Shown one piece after another: positions 25,332 through 34,259 of a stretch of DNA of 64,000 nt. Under the pieces are notes generated by a model, which saw nothing but the letters and a program-made list of their open reading frames with translations, made no database searches and was not told the origin of the DNA. How positions within the stretch are numbered: position 1 is the stretch's first letter; each line of letters starts with the position of its first letter. This DNA comes from Deinococcus yavapaiensis KR-236 (lineage in GTDB: Bacteria > Deinococcota > Deinococci > Deinococcales > Deinococcaceae). Location: assembly GCF_003217515.1 (NCBI RefSeq), contig NZ_QJSX01000001.1, positions 1 to 64,000 of the forward strand, given 5' to 3'. Both the position numbers and the translations under genes were made by a program.

Positions 25332-26845
25332 TACAAGTGCCTCCAACGTCGATCCGGACCGAGCAGTTCGTCGGCCGCGTCCGGTCCCCACGTGCCCGCC
25401 GCGTAGTTCGGCAAGTTCGCGTCGGGCTGCGACCACGCCTCGAGAATGCCGGAGACGAGTTCCCAAGCTTGCTGCACCTCGTCTTCACGCGGAAAGAGCG
25501 TGGCGTCGCCGATCATCGCGTCGAGCAGCAGGCGCGAGTACGGACTCTCGAGTTCCGCGCCGAACGCATCGTAACGGAAGTCCATCACGACTTCGCGCAA
25601 GATGTTCTCCTGACCAGGCGTCTTCGACGAGAACTTCAAGCTCACGCCCTCGTCGGGCTGAATGCGGAACGCGAGGACGTTGCGTTCCGTGCCGCCCGGA
25701 AAGAGGCCGAGCGGAGGGCGTTTGAAGACCACGGCGATCTCCGTGACCTTCTTCGGCAGCCGCTTTCCGCTTCTCAAGAAGAACGGCACGCCGCTCCACC
25801 GCCAATTGTCGACTTCGAGTTTCACGGCGACGAAGGTCGGCGTGCTGGAGTCGGGCGCGACCTTCTCCTCCTCGCGGTAGCCTTTGGCGCGCTCGCCGTA
25901 CAAGGTGCCGGGGCCGTACTGGCCGCGCACGGCGACTTGCGAGACGCGTTCGACCGGAATGGGCCGCGTCGAGCGCAGCACCTTGACCTTCTCGTCGCGA
26001 ATCGCGTTCGCGTCGAACGCGACGGGCGTTTCCATCGCGACGAGCGTGAACAGCTGCATGAGGTGGTTTTGCAGCATGTCGCGTACCACGCCCGCTTCCT
26101 CGTAGTAACCGCCGCGCCCTTCCATGCCGAGATCCTCGGCCGCCGTGATCTGCACGTGCTCCACGTAGCTGCGGTTCCAGATCGGCTCGAAGATGAGGTT
26201 GCCGAAACGAATCGCGAGGACGTTCTGCACCGTCTCCTTGCCGAGGTAGTGGTCGATTCGGTAGATCTGGTGCTCTTTCCAGACGTCGTGCAACGCGTCG
26301 TTGAGGGCCACGGCGGACGCGAGGTCGCGCCCGAAAGGCTTCTCGACGATGAGGCGACGCCACCCGTCGCTTTCCGACGCGAGGCCCGCGTCGCCGAGTC
26401 TTTGCGAAATCACCTCGAACAAGCTCGGCGGCGTGCTGAGGTAGAACAAGGCGTTGTCGCCCGCGCCGCGCGCCTCTTGGATTTCTCGCAGCTTCGCCCC
26501 GATCGCGTCGTAGGTGCCCGTCTCGCCGAACTCTCCGCCGACGTAGTGCGCGACGGCCGCGAACTTCTCGAGGTTGTTGCCCTCGATCTCGTCGGTCTCC
26601 TTGCTCGTCGTGAGGCTTTGACGCACGAGGGTCCGGAACTCTTCCTCGCTCATCGGGTTGCGCCCGACGCCGAGGACGCTGAACCCCGCTCCGAGTTGAC
26701 CGTCTTGCCACAAGCCGAACACGGCGGGCAGGAGTTTACGCTTCGTGAGGTCTCCGGTCGCGCCGAAGATGACGAGGGTGCACGGCTCCGGGGCGCGCTT
26801 GCGGCGCATCCCGCTTCGTAAAGGATTGGCGAGCGTCTGCGTCAT
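25331..26845 (-). CDS. zwf: Glucose-6-phosphate 1-dehydrogenase
   Basis: First enzyme of the oxidative pentose-phosphate path, making NADPH. The 504-residue protein has the NADP site VIFGATGDLTKRKLLPA, the substrate motif YRIDHYLGKETVQN, EKPFGRD, and FRIQPDEGVSL near the C-terminus. ATG 26845 overlaps the gnd stop (ATGA). The frame is open through gnd to 27871, but that extension is only a shadow of gnd. Confidence 0.97.
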   Translation of the reverse strand: MTQTLANPLRSGMRRKRAPEPCTLVIFGATGDLTKRKLLPAVFGLWQDGQLGAGFSVLGVGRNPMSEEEFRTLVRQSLTTSKETDEIEGNNLEKFAAVAHYVGGEFGETGTYDAIGAKLREIQEARGAGDNALFYLSTPPSLFEVISQRLGDAGLASESDGWRRLIVEKPFGRDLASAVALNDALHDVWKEHQIYRIDHYLGKETVQNVLAIRFGNLIFEPIWNRSYVEHVQITAAEDLGMEGRGGYYEEAGVVRDMLQNHLMQLFTLVAMETPVAFDANAIRDEKVKVLRSTRPIPVERVSQVAVRGQYGPGTLYGERAKGYREEEKVAPDSSTPTFVAVKLEVDNWRWSGVPFFLRSGKRLPKKVTEIAVVFKRPPLGLFPGGTERNVLAFRIQPDEGVSLKFSSKTPGQENILREVVMDFRYDAFGAELESPYSRLLLDAMIGDATLFPREDEVQQAWELVSGILEAWSQPDANLPNYAAGTWGPDAADELLGPDRRWRHL

Positions 26846-27843
26846 TGCTTCTCTCCCTTGAGGCCCGCCGGAGTGGACGCCTCGCCAGGAGTCGCGAGCG
26901 GATCGACTTCCGGCACGTGCCCTTCCACCTTCGGCTGCTGAATCGTCTTGACGGCGTGACCGCCGAACGCGCGGCGCATGGCCGACAACATCTTGCCCGC
27001 GTAGCTTACGGGTTGCTGCGTGTAGAACCGCGTTTGCACCGACGCGGCGATGACCGGTACGGGCACGCCGAGTTCGACGGCGTCCTGCACGGTCCAGCGT
27101 CCCTCGCCCGAGTCCGCCACGTAATCGCTGAGCTCGTCGAGCGCGGGATTGCCGAGCAAGGCGTCCGCCGTGAGGTCGAGCAACCACGAGCGGATGACGC
27201 TGCCCGTACGCCAGATGTCGGCGACTTGCGACACGTCGCCGACGAGTTCGTGGCGGGCGCGCATCAATTCGAAGCCTTCGGCGAGGGCTTGCATCATGCC
27301 GTACTCGATGCCGTTGTGAACCATCTTCGTGTAGTGGCCCGCTCCGCTGGGACCGACGTGGCCCCATCCTTTGCTCGGAGCGGGCGCGAGCGCCTCGAAG
27401 ATCGGTCGAAGCGATTCCACGACCTGGGTGTCGCCGCCGACCATCATGCAGTACCCTTCCGTGAGCCCCCAAATGCCGCCCGACGTGCCGACGTCCACGA
27501 AGTTCAGGCCCTTGTCCTTGAGCATTTCGGCGCGGCGCTGCGAATCCGTCCACTTGGAGTTTCCGCCGTCGATGATGATGTCTCCCGGCGAGAGGCGGTC
27601 GACGAGCAACTGGATGGTGCTCTCGGTCGGAGCTCCGGCGGGAACCATGATCCACACGGCGCGCGGCGCCGCCAAGTTCGAGATCAGCGCGTCGAGGTCG
27701 AGGGCGGGAATGGCCCCCATGTCCTGCACGCTCTTGACGTTGGCGGGCGTGAGGTCGTACGCGACGACTTCCTGTCCGCCGCGCAACAGACGAGCCGTCA
27801 TGTTGCCGCCCATCTTGCCGAGTCCGATCATGCCGATTCTCAT
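26842..27843 (-). CDS. gnd: 6-phosphogluconate dehydrogenase, decarboxylating (short type)
   Basis: Oxidises 6-phosphogluconate to ribulose 5-phosphate and CO2. The 333-residue protein has the Rossmann motif GMIGLGKMGGNM, WIMVPAG, DGGNSKW, FVDVGTSGG and GHYTKMVHNGIEYG. It belongs to the short, GndA/YqeC-like type (usually ~300 residues, often NAD-linked) and lacks the long helical C-domain of the E. coli enzyme; an extra Pro-rich tail follows. ATG 27843 has TACACT 7 nt upstream. First gene of the operon. Confidence 0.95.
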   Translation of the reverse strand: MRIGMIGLGKMGGNMTARLLRGGQEVVAYDLTPANVKSVQDMGAIPALDLDALISNLAAPRAVWIMVPAGAPTESTIQLLVDRLSPGDIIIDGGNSKWTDSQRRAEMLKDKGLNFVDVGTSGGIWGLTEGYCMMVGGDTQVVESLRPIFEALAPAPSKGWGHVGPSGAGHYTKMVHNGIEYGMMQALAEGFELMRARHELVGDVSQVADIWRTGSVIRSWLLDLTADALLGNPALDELSDYVADSGEGRWTVQDAVELGVPVPVIAASVQTRFYTQQPVSYAGKMLSAMRRAFGGHAVKTIQQPKVEGHVPEVDPLATPGEASTPAGLKGEKQ

Positions 27844-27850
27844 AGAGGGC

Positions 27851-27856
27851 AGTGTA
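27851..27856 (-). promoter_or_regulatory. -10 box of the gnd-zwf-opcA-pgl operon
   Basis: TACACT on the minus strand, 7 nt before the gnd ATG. Confidence 0.6.
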
Positions 27857-28043
27857 CGCCCGCGAGGTCACGCCGCAGTAGAGCCAAGGCGCTCAAGGAG
27901 CGTTTAGAAACGCGAAGACACGAGGCGTCACACCCGCGAGGGTCGCGCCGCCGAACGTCCGCTTCGCCGCGAACGCCGAGGTCGGCGTGACCGTTCCTCC
28001 CGATCGGACGATCACGCGACTTACCAGAGGAACAAGCCGCGCT

Positions 28044-29372
28044 TCAATCCGCGGCGATCCGCTCCTCCGCACGCTCGGCGGGCATGACGCGCTTGGGCAG
28101 TTGGCGCGGTAGAGAGCGCCAGCAAGCCAGCACGACGAGCGCTCCGAGTCCGGCGAGCAAGGCGAGGCCGAGCTTCGGGCCGAAGGGACCGCGCGAGGAG
28201 ATGATCCACCCGGAAATGAGCGCGCCCGGAGGTGCCATGCCGACGAGGACGAAGGTGTACAAGCTCATGACGCGTCCGCGAAGCTCGTCGGGAATGCTGA
28301 GTTGCACGGTCGAGTTCGCCGAAATCAGCACGGCGAGCATGGAAAAGCCGCACGCGGCGAGCAGCGGCGCTCCGAGAAGCGGCGACGGCGTCAAGGACAG
28401 CAGGACCGACGACGCGAGCAGCAAGAGCGCTCCGTAACGCAAATTGCGCAGCGGATTGGGCGCGGCCGCCTGCAGCAACGCGCCGATCATCGCCCCCGCG
28501 CCGAAGGTGGCGTTCAGCAAACCGAAGCCGGCGTCCTTGAGGTCGTACACGACTCGGGCGTAGTAGGGAATGATGATCTGGAAGTTGATGATCGTGAGGC
28601 TCAGGCCGCCGACGTACAGCATGATCGCGAGGACGGACTTGTTGCGCCGTACGTACTTGAGGCCTTCGAGGGTGTCGGCGACGAGGTTGCCGTGCTTCGA
28701 GGCGTCGCCGCGCGCGATGCTCGGCAAGCCCATCTGCAGCACGATCGCGACGACGAAGGCCACCGCGTTGAGGTAGAAGGGAAACGCCAGGCGCGACGTG
28801 TCATCGGAGCGACCGCCCGCTACGAGGTACACGCCGAGCGGCACGACGACGCCGAACAGCGCTTGGCCGAGCGTGCGCGAGACGTTGAACGACAAGGAGT
28901 TCAAAGCGACGGCGTTGGCGAGACTGCTTCTGGGAACGAAGTCTGCGACCATGCTTTGACGCGTGGGCATGTTGAACGCGTTGGCGGTCCCCGCCACGAG
29001 CGCCACGAGCAGCAGCAAGGGCAGCGTGACGGTATCGGTGTGGATGAGCGCGCCGAGCGCCAAGGCGCACGCGAGCAGCACGAGTTGCGTGATCTGGAGG
29101 ACGCGCAACTTCGAAAAGCGGTCGATGATCGCGCCCGCGAACAGCGAGAAGGCGAGGCTCGGCGCGAATTGGGCGACGTTCACGAGGCTCAACGCGCCCG
29201 CGTCGTTGTTGGTGAGCTCCAGCACGAGGTAAGCCTGAGCCGTTCCCTGCATCCACCCGCCGACGAGCGAAAGCAGTTGCGAGTACCAGTAGCGTCGAAA
29301 CGTCGGGATGGTCAGAGCTTGGAAGGTGCGTGCGCGCCAAGCGGTGAAGCGAGAGGCAGAGGTGGCGGCCAT
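28044..29372 (-). CDS. MFS transporter (exporter-like, EntS/MFS_3 class)
   Basis: A 442-residue major-facilitator protein with about 12 hydrophobic segments. FRRYWYSQLLSLVGGWMQGTAQAYLV at the first helix, the loop-2 motif GAIIDRFSKLRVLQ (compare G-x-x-x-D-R-x-G-R-R) and NMPTRQSMVADFVPR place it with the EntS-like drug/siderophore exporters. Substrate unknown. ATG 29372 (MAATSASRFTAW) has TATGCT 7 nt upstream; an ATG 12 nt further up overlaps that box. Confidence 0.85.
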   Translation of the reverse strand: MAATSASRFTAWRARTFQALTIPTFRRYWYSQLLSLVGGWMQGTAQAYLVLELTNNDAGALSLVNVAQFAPSLAFSLFAGAIIDRFSKLRVLQITQLVLLACALALGALIHTDTVTLPLLLLVALVAGTANAFNMPTRQSMVADFVPRSSLANAVALNSLSFNVSRTLGQALFGVVVPLGVYLVAGGRSDDTSRLAFPFYLNAVAFVVAIVLQMGLPSIARGDASKHGNLVADTLEGLKYVRRNKSVLAIMLYVGGLSLTIINFQIIIPYYARVVYDLKDAGFGLLNATFGAGAMIGALLQAAAPNPLRNLRYGALLLLASSVLLSLTPSPLLGAPLLAACGFSMLAVLISANSTVQLSIPDELRGRVMSLYTFVLVGMAPPGALISGWIISSRGPFGPKLGLALLAGLGALVVLACWRSLPRQLPKRVMPAERAEERIAAD

Positions 29373-29379
29373 GCGGCTC

Positions 29380-29385
29380 AGCATA
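29380..29385 (-). promoter_or_regulatory. -10 box of MFS gene
   Basis: TATGCT on the minus strand, 7 nt before ATG 29372; decides the start. Confidence 0.55.
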
Positions 29386-29487
29386 CGCTCGCACGTGAGG
29401 AGTCGAAGGCGCGGGATTTTTCACTGTGAGAACTTGCTCAGGTTGTGTTACACTCCGCTCAACGTTCGATTCACATTGGAGGCTCCA

Positions 29488-30447
29488 GTGCGCCGCGCTG
29501 CCCTACTGCTGGTTTTGTTGTCCAATTCCGCCTTGTTTTCTGCTGCGACCGCGAGTCGAGTCGAATACCGCGTCGTCGCCGGAGACACCGCCTACTCGCT
29601 TGCTCGACGCTTCGGCGTCACCGTGGACGCGCTTCTCGCGCAAAACGGCCTCAAGGCGCCCGACCTCAAGGTGGGCCAGACGCTGCTGGTCGAGTCTTCC
29701 GAATCGGCCTCCACGACTCCGCCGCCCACGGCACCTTCCCCGACCCCCCTCGCCCCACCTCCCGCTTCGGCGCCCACCCCCTCCGCGCCCGCTTCGCCCG
29801 CCGCGACGACCGATCCCTACACGGTCGCGGCGGGCGACACTTTGTTCAGCCTCGCGCGCGCACGCGGGCTGAAAGTCGAGGATGTGATGAGGTTCAACAA
29901 CCTCACGTCGCCCGACTTGCAAGTCGGTCAGGTGTTGCAGTTCACGCCGGGCGCGGCGCCCTCGCCGACAGGGTCGCCAGCCCCCGAGTCGTCCTCCGCG
30001 CCGACGGTTTCGTCGGCCACCCCGGCACCCGCGCCCTCGGCACCGAGCGCCGCGCGCGCCTTGAACGTCGTGGACAACGCGATGAAGTTCCTCGGCGTGC
30101 CGTACGTGTACGGCGGGACCACGCCGCGCGGCCTCGATTGCTCGGGACTCGTGCTGCAGGTCATGACGCCGCTCGGCGTGAGCTTGCCGCGCACGAGCGC
30201 AGCGATGTTCCGCTCGGGAGAAAAAGTAGACCGTGACGAGATCGAAACGGGTGACCTCGTCTTCTTCGACACCGAGGGCGCGGGGCAAGTGACGCACGTC
30301 GGAATCGCCATCGACGCCGACACGTTCGTGCACGCCAACTCGTACAACGGCAAGGTGACGGTCGACAAGTTGGCGGAGAAGTATTACGCCACGCGCTTTT
30401 TGGGAGCGCGCCGTGTCCTGCTGCCCGTCATCGCCGCCGGCCACTGA
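29488..30447 (+). CDS. Cell-wall hydrolase: two LysM plus NlpC/P60
   Basis: A 319-residue exported peptidoglycan endopeptidase: signal peptide (~1-23), LysM 1 (~27-70, YRVVAGDTAYSLARRFG), a Pro/Ser/Thr linker, LysM 2 (~110-153, YTVAAGDTLFSLARARG), a second Pro-rich linker, then NlpC/P60 (~190-319) with catalytic Cys in LDCSGLV (~217), His in THVGIAI (~269) and a third polar residue in FVHANSY. It cuts stem peptides of the wall. GTG 29488 has GGAGG at 5 nt. It is convergent with the JAMM gene, with 3 nt between them. Confidence 0.92.
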   Translation: MRRAALLLVLLSNSALFSAATASRVEYRVVAGDTAYSLARRFGVTVDALLAQNGLKAPDLKVGQTLLVESSESASTTPPPTAPSPTPLAPPPASAPTPSAPASPAATTDPYTVAAGDTLFSLARARGLKVEDVMRFNNLTSPDLQVGQVLQFTPGAAPSPTGSPAPESSSAPTVSSATPAPAPSAPSAARALNVVDNAMKFLGVPYVYGGTTPRGLDCSGLVLQVMTPLGVSLPRTSAAMFRSGEKVDRDEIETGDLVFFDTEGAGQVTHVGIAIDADTFVHANSYNGKVTVDKLAEKYYATRFLGARRVLLPVIAAGH

Positions 30448-30450
30448 CGT

Positions 30451-30843
30451 TCAGACTTGTGAATCGACGCGTATCTCCTGACCGCTCGGCAGCAGGTACG
30501 CGCGCAGCGTGCCCGTCCGCAAATCCGCGATAAGGTACGGCACATCCCACGCGGCGAGGCGGCGGTCCTCGTCGCTGGGTTGAGGCGGTCCGTGCGGATG
30601 AGAATGGTAGATTCCGACGAGTTCGAGAGCTTCGGCCCGCATCGCCCGCAACGCCCGCAGCAATTCGAGGTCGTGCGCGCGGTACGCGCGCTCGGGGTGA
30701 GGCGAGACGTTCGTGAGGGGATACAGCGACGTCACGAGCCGTCCTCGGCCGCCGAGCAAACCTACGCACTCACGCGGCGCCTCGCCGCTCGCGTGTTCCC
30801 ACAAGCGTGAGCGCAAGGCGAGCGGAAGCGTCAGCCAGGACAC
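30451..30843 (-). CDS. JAMM/MPN+ family metallopeptidase
   Basis: A 130-residue single-domain zinc peptidase with all the JAMM residues: Glu in RECVGLLGG, then HSHPHGPPQPSDED (H-x-H-P-x(5)-PS-x-x-D). Bacterial members cut isopeptide-like bonds or act on ubiquitin-like proteins; related stand-alone enzymes occur in Deinococcus. The frame is open to 30876, but GTG 30843 (MSWLTLPLALRSRLWEH) lies 7 nt after TATACA. Confidence 0.88.
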   Translation of the reverse strand: MSWLTLPLALRSRLWEHASGEAPRECVGLLGGRGRLVTSLYPLTNVSPHPERAYRAHDLELLRALRAMRAEALELVGIYHSHPHGPPQPSDEDRRLAAWDVPYLIADLRTGTLRAYLLPSGQEIRVDSQV

Positions 30844-30850
30844 GCTCTCA

Positions 30851-30856
30851 TGTATA
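30851..30856 (-). promoter_or_regulatory. -10 box of JAMM gene
   Basis: TATACA on the minus strand, 7 nt before GTG 30843; last base deviates from TANNNT. Confidence 0.45.
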
Positions 30857-30917
30857 CCGCGCTTCTCATGCGTCACCGTCGGCGTTTTCGCTTTTCCGCA
30901 ATGAGACGAAGCTGAGC

Positions 30918-30923
30918 TACACT
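30918..30923 (+). promoter_or_regulatory. -10 box of ftsK
   Basis: TACACT, 6 nt before ATG 30930; decides the start. Confidence 0.6.
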
Positions 30924-30929
30924 ACACAC

Positions 30930-33900
30930 ATGGCTCAGCGGAGCGCGAAACGTCCCCCTTCCACAAAACGCGCGAGTCCTTCCGCCAAGAAGAAGAAAGG
31001 GCCCGCCATTCCCGTCAGCCGTTTCGACGGCGAGGCGTTCGGGCTCGTGCTGGTCGCCCTCGGCGTCTTTCTCGGCGTGACGGTCGCGTTGCCTCCCACG
31101 GGCGAAGGCTTCATGGCGAGCGCCTCGAACTTCCTCACGTTATGGGCCGGTCCGGGCGCCTACCTGCTTCCGATCCCTCCACTGTGTTACGGAGCCCTCG
31201 TCTTTCTCGGACGCGATCTCGCCAACCTCACGCGCCGCATCCTCGGCGGTGTGCTCGTCTCGCTGTCGGCGCTGTGCTTGTACGATTTGTTCGCCCCCGG
31301 TGAAGCAGGCCGACTCGCCGCGCTCCTCACCGGACCGATGTTCTCGGCCGTCGGGTACGTGGCGGGCCTCGTGCCGCTCCTCGCTCTCACGCTCGGCGTG
31401 GAGGTGTTCTTCACGCTCGCGCCGTTCACGATCGTCAAGGCGTTCGTGCGGGCCCTCAGCCTCGGCACGCTCGGCGCGGTCGGCTTCTCGCGGGACCTCG
31501 TCGAGGCGCAGCAAGGATCGCGCGGACGCGTCAAGCTGCGCTCGGCCCTGCGCGGAGAATTGATGGCGCACGAACGCGAGCTCGCCGCGCTCGACGCGCT
31601 CTTTCCCGACTCGAAAGAGCTGCGGGCGTGGCGCAAGGACACCCGAGCGGCTCTGCGCGACTTGCACAAGATCGACGAGGAGGCGCTCGAAGCGCGCCGC
31701 GAGGACCTTCAGTTGTGGCGTGAAGTCACCCGCGACTTCACGTCACGCAGCGCCCGCGATCTCGCGGCGGCGATCGAAGCGGAAGGCAGCGACCTCGCCG
31801 TCAGCATCGAGGAAATCGCGCACGACGTGCGCAAGGGACGTCACGTCTTGGCGGGCGAGCTCGCCGCCACCCACGTTTGCGCCACCCTCGAGCGCGTCCG
31901 CAAAGGACTCACCGTGGATCTCGTGCGGCTCGCCACGAAGGCCGCGAACTTGGAGCGCGACCGTGCGCGCGCCAAGAAGGCGCTCGAAGCGGTCGACGCG
32001 GCGATTCTCGCACGAGAAGTGCCGAAGCAAGTCGAGCGCGCCAAGGAGTGGGCGGAGTTCGCCAAGCGCGCCGCCGCGTGGACCGAGCAGGCCGCTTTTT
32101 ACGACGGCTGGCCCGAACTCGCTTCGCGCTTCGACACCGCGCCCGCCGACCTCGGCAACGAGATGGCGGCGGCTCTCGCGAGCGATCCGGAGACGACGCT
32201 GCGCGAGCGTGAAGCGTGGCGAGCGAAACTCGACGCGGCCATCGCGACGCGCGCGGCCTTCGACTCGGCGGCGCCCGTGAGCGTCTCGGCCCTGCCCGAA
32301 CCGACCGACCTTCTCATCAACCTCGACTTCGGCGTGACGAAGGCCAAGACGCCCGACGTGGTCGCGGCGCCGCCCGAACCTGAAGAAACGGCCGAACTCG
32401 TCGAGGACGAGCAAGGCGAGACCGTCGACGAGCGCGAAGAGGCGCTCGAACCGGTCGAGGTGGGGCAACGCGTCGTCCTCACGCCCGCCCCCCTCAAGCC
32501 GAGCGCCAAGAGCGACACGCCTCCCTGGGAAGACGCGCCGGAAACGGAGTCGGCCAAAGGCGCGGGCGTCGCTACCGTCGGCGCGATCGACCTGTCACGG
32601 CCGGACGTCGCCCTGCTCGACCCGTTGCCGAAAGCGGCGGCGAACCTCGCCGCGCTCGACGCGATGGCGCGCGGACGCGCGGAGCTTATCAACGAGACGC
32701 TCGCGCACTTCGGACTCAGCGCCAAGGTCGTCGACTTCGCGCGCGGCCCCACCGTGACGCGCTACGAAATCGAGCCCGCGCCGGGCGAGAAGATCAGCCG
32801 CATCGCCAGCCTCGCCAACGATCTCGCGCGCGCGCTCGCCGTGGGCGGCGTGCGCGTCGAAGCGCCCGTGCCGGGCAAGAGCGTCATCGGCCTCGAAGTG
32901 CCGAACGCCGAGCGCGAGCCCGTCACCTTCCACACTGTCATGGCGACGTCGACGTGGAAGAACACGCGCGCCAAGCTTCCGATCGTACTCGGCAAGAGCA
33001 TCGACGGCGAGATGATGATCGGCGACCTCGCGAAGATGCCGCACCTCTTGATCGCGGGCTCGACGGGTTCGGGCAAGTCGGTGTGCGTCAACACCCTAAT
33101 CACGAGCTTGCTCTTTCGTTACCTGCCGACCGAACTGCGCTTTTTGATGGTCGACCCCAAGATGGTGGAGCTCACGCCGTACGACGGCATTCCACATCTC
33201 GTGCGCGGCGTCGTCACGAATCCGGCGGACGCGGCGGGCGTGCTGCTCGGAGCGGTCGCCCACATGGAGCGTCGCTACAAGATGATGAGCGTCGTCGGCG
33301 CGAAGAACTTGGAGCAGTTCAACGCAAAGATGCGCCTCGTCGGCGAGCCGGAACTGCCGCACCTCGTCATCATCATCGACGAGCTCGCCGACCTCATGAT
33401 CACGTCGCCGAAGGAAGTCGAAAGCGCGATCATGCGTCTCGCGCAAATGGCGCGTGCGACGGGCATGCACCTCGTGCTTGCCACGCAACGTCCGTCGGTG
33501 GACATCTTGACGTCGCTCATCAAGGTGAACGTGCCCGCCCGAATCGCCTTCGCCGTCTCGAGCAGCCACGATTCCCGTACGATTCTCGATTCGGTGGGCG
33601 CCGAGCGTCTCACGGGCATGGGCGACATGCTGTTCTACCAACCGGGCCTCGTGAAGCCGCAACGTCTGCAAGGTCCCTACATCTCCGAGAACGAGACGGT
33701 CCGTATCACCGAGTTCTTGCGCCGCCAAGTCTTCGAGGACGCCTTCGGTGAAGCGTACGGCGCCGACTTCGACGGCCTCGTGTCGAGCGACGTCTCGCCA
33801 ACCAGCACGAAGGACATGGACTTCAGCGATCCGTTCTTGCGGCAGGCGGCCGAGATCTGCATCGAGGAAGGGCAAGGCAGCGTATCGCGTCTGCAGCGTC

Positions 33901-34040
33901 GCTTGAGCGTCGGGCACGCCCGCGCGGGCAAGCTCATGGACATGCTCGAAGCGATGGGCATCGTGAGCAAGCACCAGGGAAGCAAGCCGCGCGACGTCCT
34001 CATCTCACGCGACGACTTGCCCGAGTACTTCGGCCGCTGA
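30930..34040 (+). CDS. ftsK: DNA translocase FtsK
   Basis: Septal DNA pump that clears chromosome ends at division. The 1036-residue protein has a basic N-tail, four membrane helices (~33-190), a long charged helical region (~195-450), an acidic Pro/Glu linker (~455-560), the motor (~570-960) with Walker A GSTGSGKSVCVNT (~709) and Walker B-type VIIIDELADLM, and the gamma winged-helix domain (ICIEEGQGSVSRLQRRLSVGHARAGKLMDMLE), which reads KOPS sites. ATG 30930 was chosen over upstream in-frame starts on the 6-nt -10 spacing. Confidence 0.95.
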   Translation: MAQRSAKRPPSTKRASPSAKKKKGPAIPVSRFDGEAFGLVLVALGVFLGVTVALPPTGEGFMASASNFLTLWAGPGAYLLPIPPLCYGALVFLGRDLANLTRRILGGVLVSLSALCLYDLFAPGEAGRLAALLTGPMFSAVGYVAGLVPLLALTLGVEVFFTLAPFTIVKAFVRALSLGTLGAVGFSRDLVEAQQGSRGRVKLRSALRGELMAHERELAALDALFPDSKELRAWRKDTRAALRDLHKIDEEALEARREDLQLWREVTRDFTSRSARDLAAAIEAEGSDLAVSIEEIAHDVRKGRHVLAGELAATHVCATLERVRKGLTVDLVRLATKAANLERDRARAKKALEAVDAAILAREVPKQVERAKEWAEFAKRAAAWTEQAAFYDGWPELASRFDTAPADLGNEMAAALASDPETTLREREAWRAKLDAAIATRAAFDSAAPVSVSALPEPTDLLINLDFGVTKAKTPDVVAAPPEPEETAELVEDEQGETVDEREEALEPVEVGQRVVLTPAPLKPSAKSDTPPWEDAPETESAKGAGVATVGAIDLSRPDVALLDPLPKAAANLAALDAMARGRAELINETLAHFGLSAKVVDFARGPTVTRYEIEPAPGEKISRIASLANDLARALAVGGVRVEAPVPGKSVIGLEVPNAEREPVTFHTVMATSTWKNTRAKLPIVLGKSIDGEMMIGDLAKMPHLLIAGSTGSGKSVCVNTLITSLLFRYLPTELRFLMVDPKMVELTPYDGIPHLVRGVVTNPADAAGVLLGAVAHMERRYKMMSVVGAKNLEQFNAKMRLVGEPELPHLVIIIDELADLMITSPKEVESAIMRLAQMARATGMHLVLATQRPSVDILTSLIKVNVPARIAFAVSSSHDSRTILDSVGAERLTGMGDMLFYQPGLVKPQRLQGPYISENETVRITEFLRRQVFEDAFGEAYGADFDGLVSSDVSPTSTKDMDFSDPFLRQAAEICIEEGQGSVSRLQRRLSVGHARAGKLMDMLEAMGIVSKHQGSKPRDVLISRDDLPEYFGR

Positions 34041-34208
34041 CGGCGAGCTCGACGACACAGCGATTTTTTGCGCCTGCACGCGATTCCGTAGCCATTGCTG
34101 CAGAGTCGGCGCGGGCGCGCGACTACGGTGATTCCACTCCCCGTCTCGACGTCGACTTGCATGAAGGTTCTCATAAGGCGAGGGAAATGAATTCGAGGGA
34201 AAGCGTGT

Positions 34209-34237
34209 TTGGACGCCTTGCTCTCATGAGTTAAGAT
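34209..34237 (+). promoter_or_regulatory. Promoter of the fasciclin gene
   Basis: -35 TTGGAC (34209-34214), 17-bp spacer, -10 TAAGAT (34232-34237); the leader then carries an AAGGAAG ribosome-binding site. Confidence 0.6.
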
Positions 34238-34259
34238 TCGAGCCGAAAGGAAGTGAGAA

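Noticed and set aside
25331..27871. 846-residue gnd-zwf fusion reading
   Set aside because: The extra N-terminus lies in gnd but in a different frame; zwf has a proper ATGA-coupled start at 26845.
27900..27913. GCGTTTAGAAACGC palindrome between gnd and the MFS gene
   Set aside because: Loop of only two bases, no T-tract, and no position sensible for terminator or operator; probably chance.
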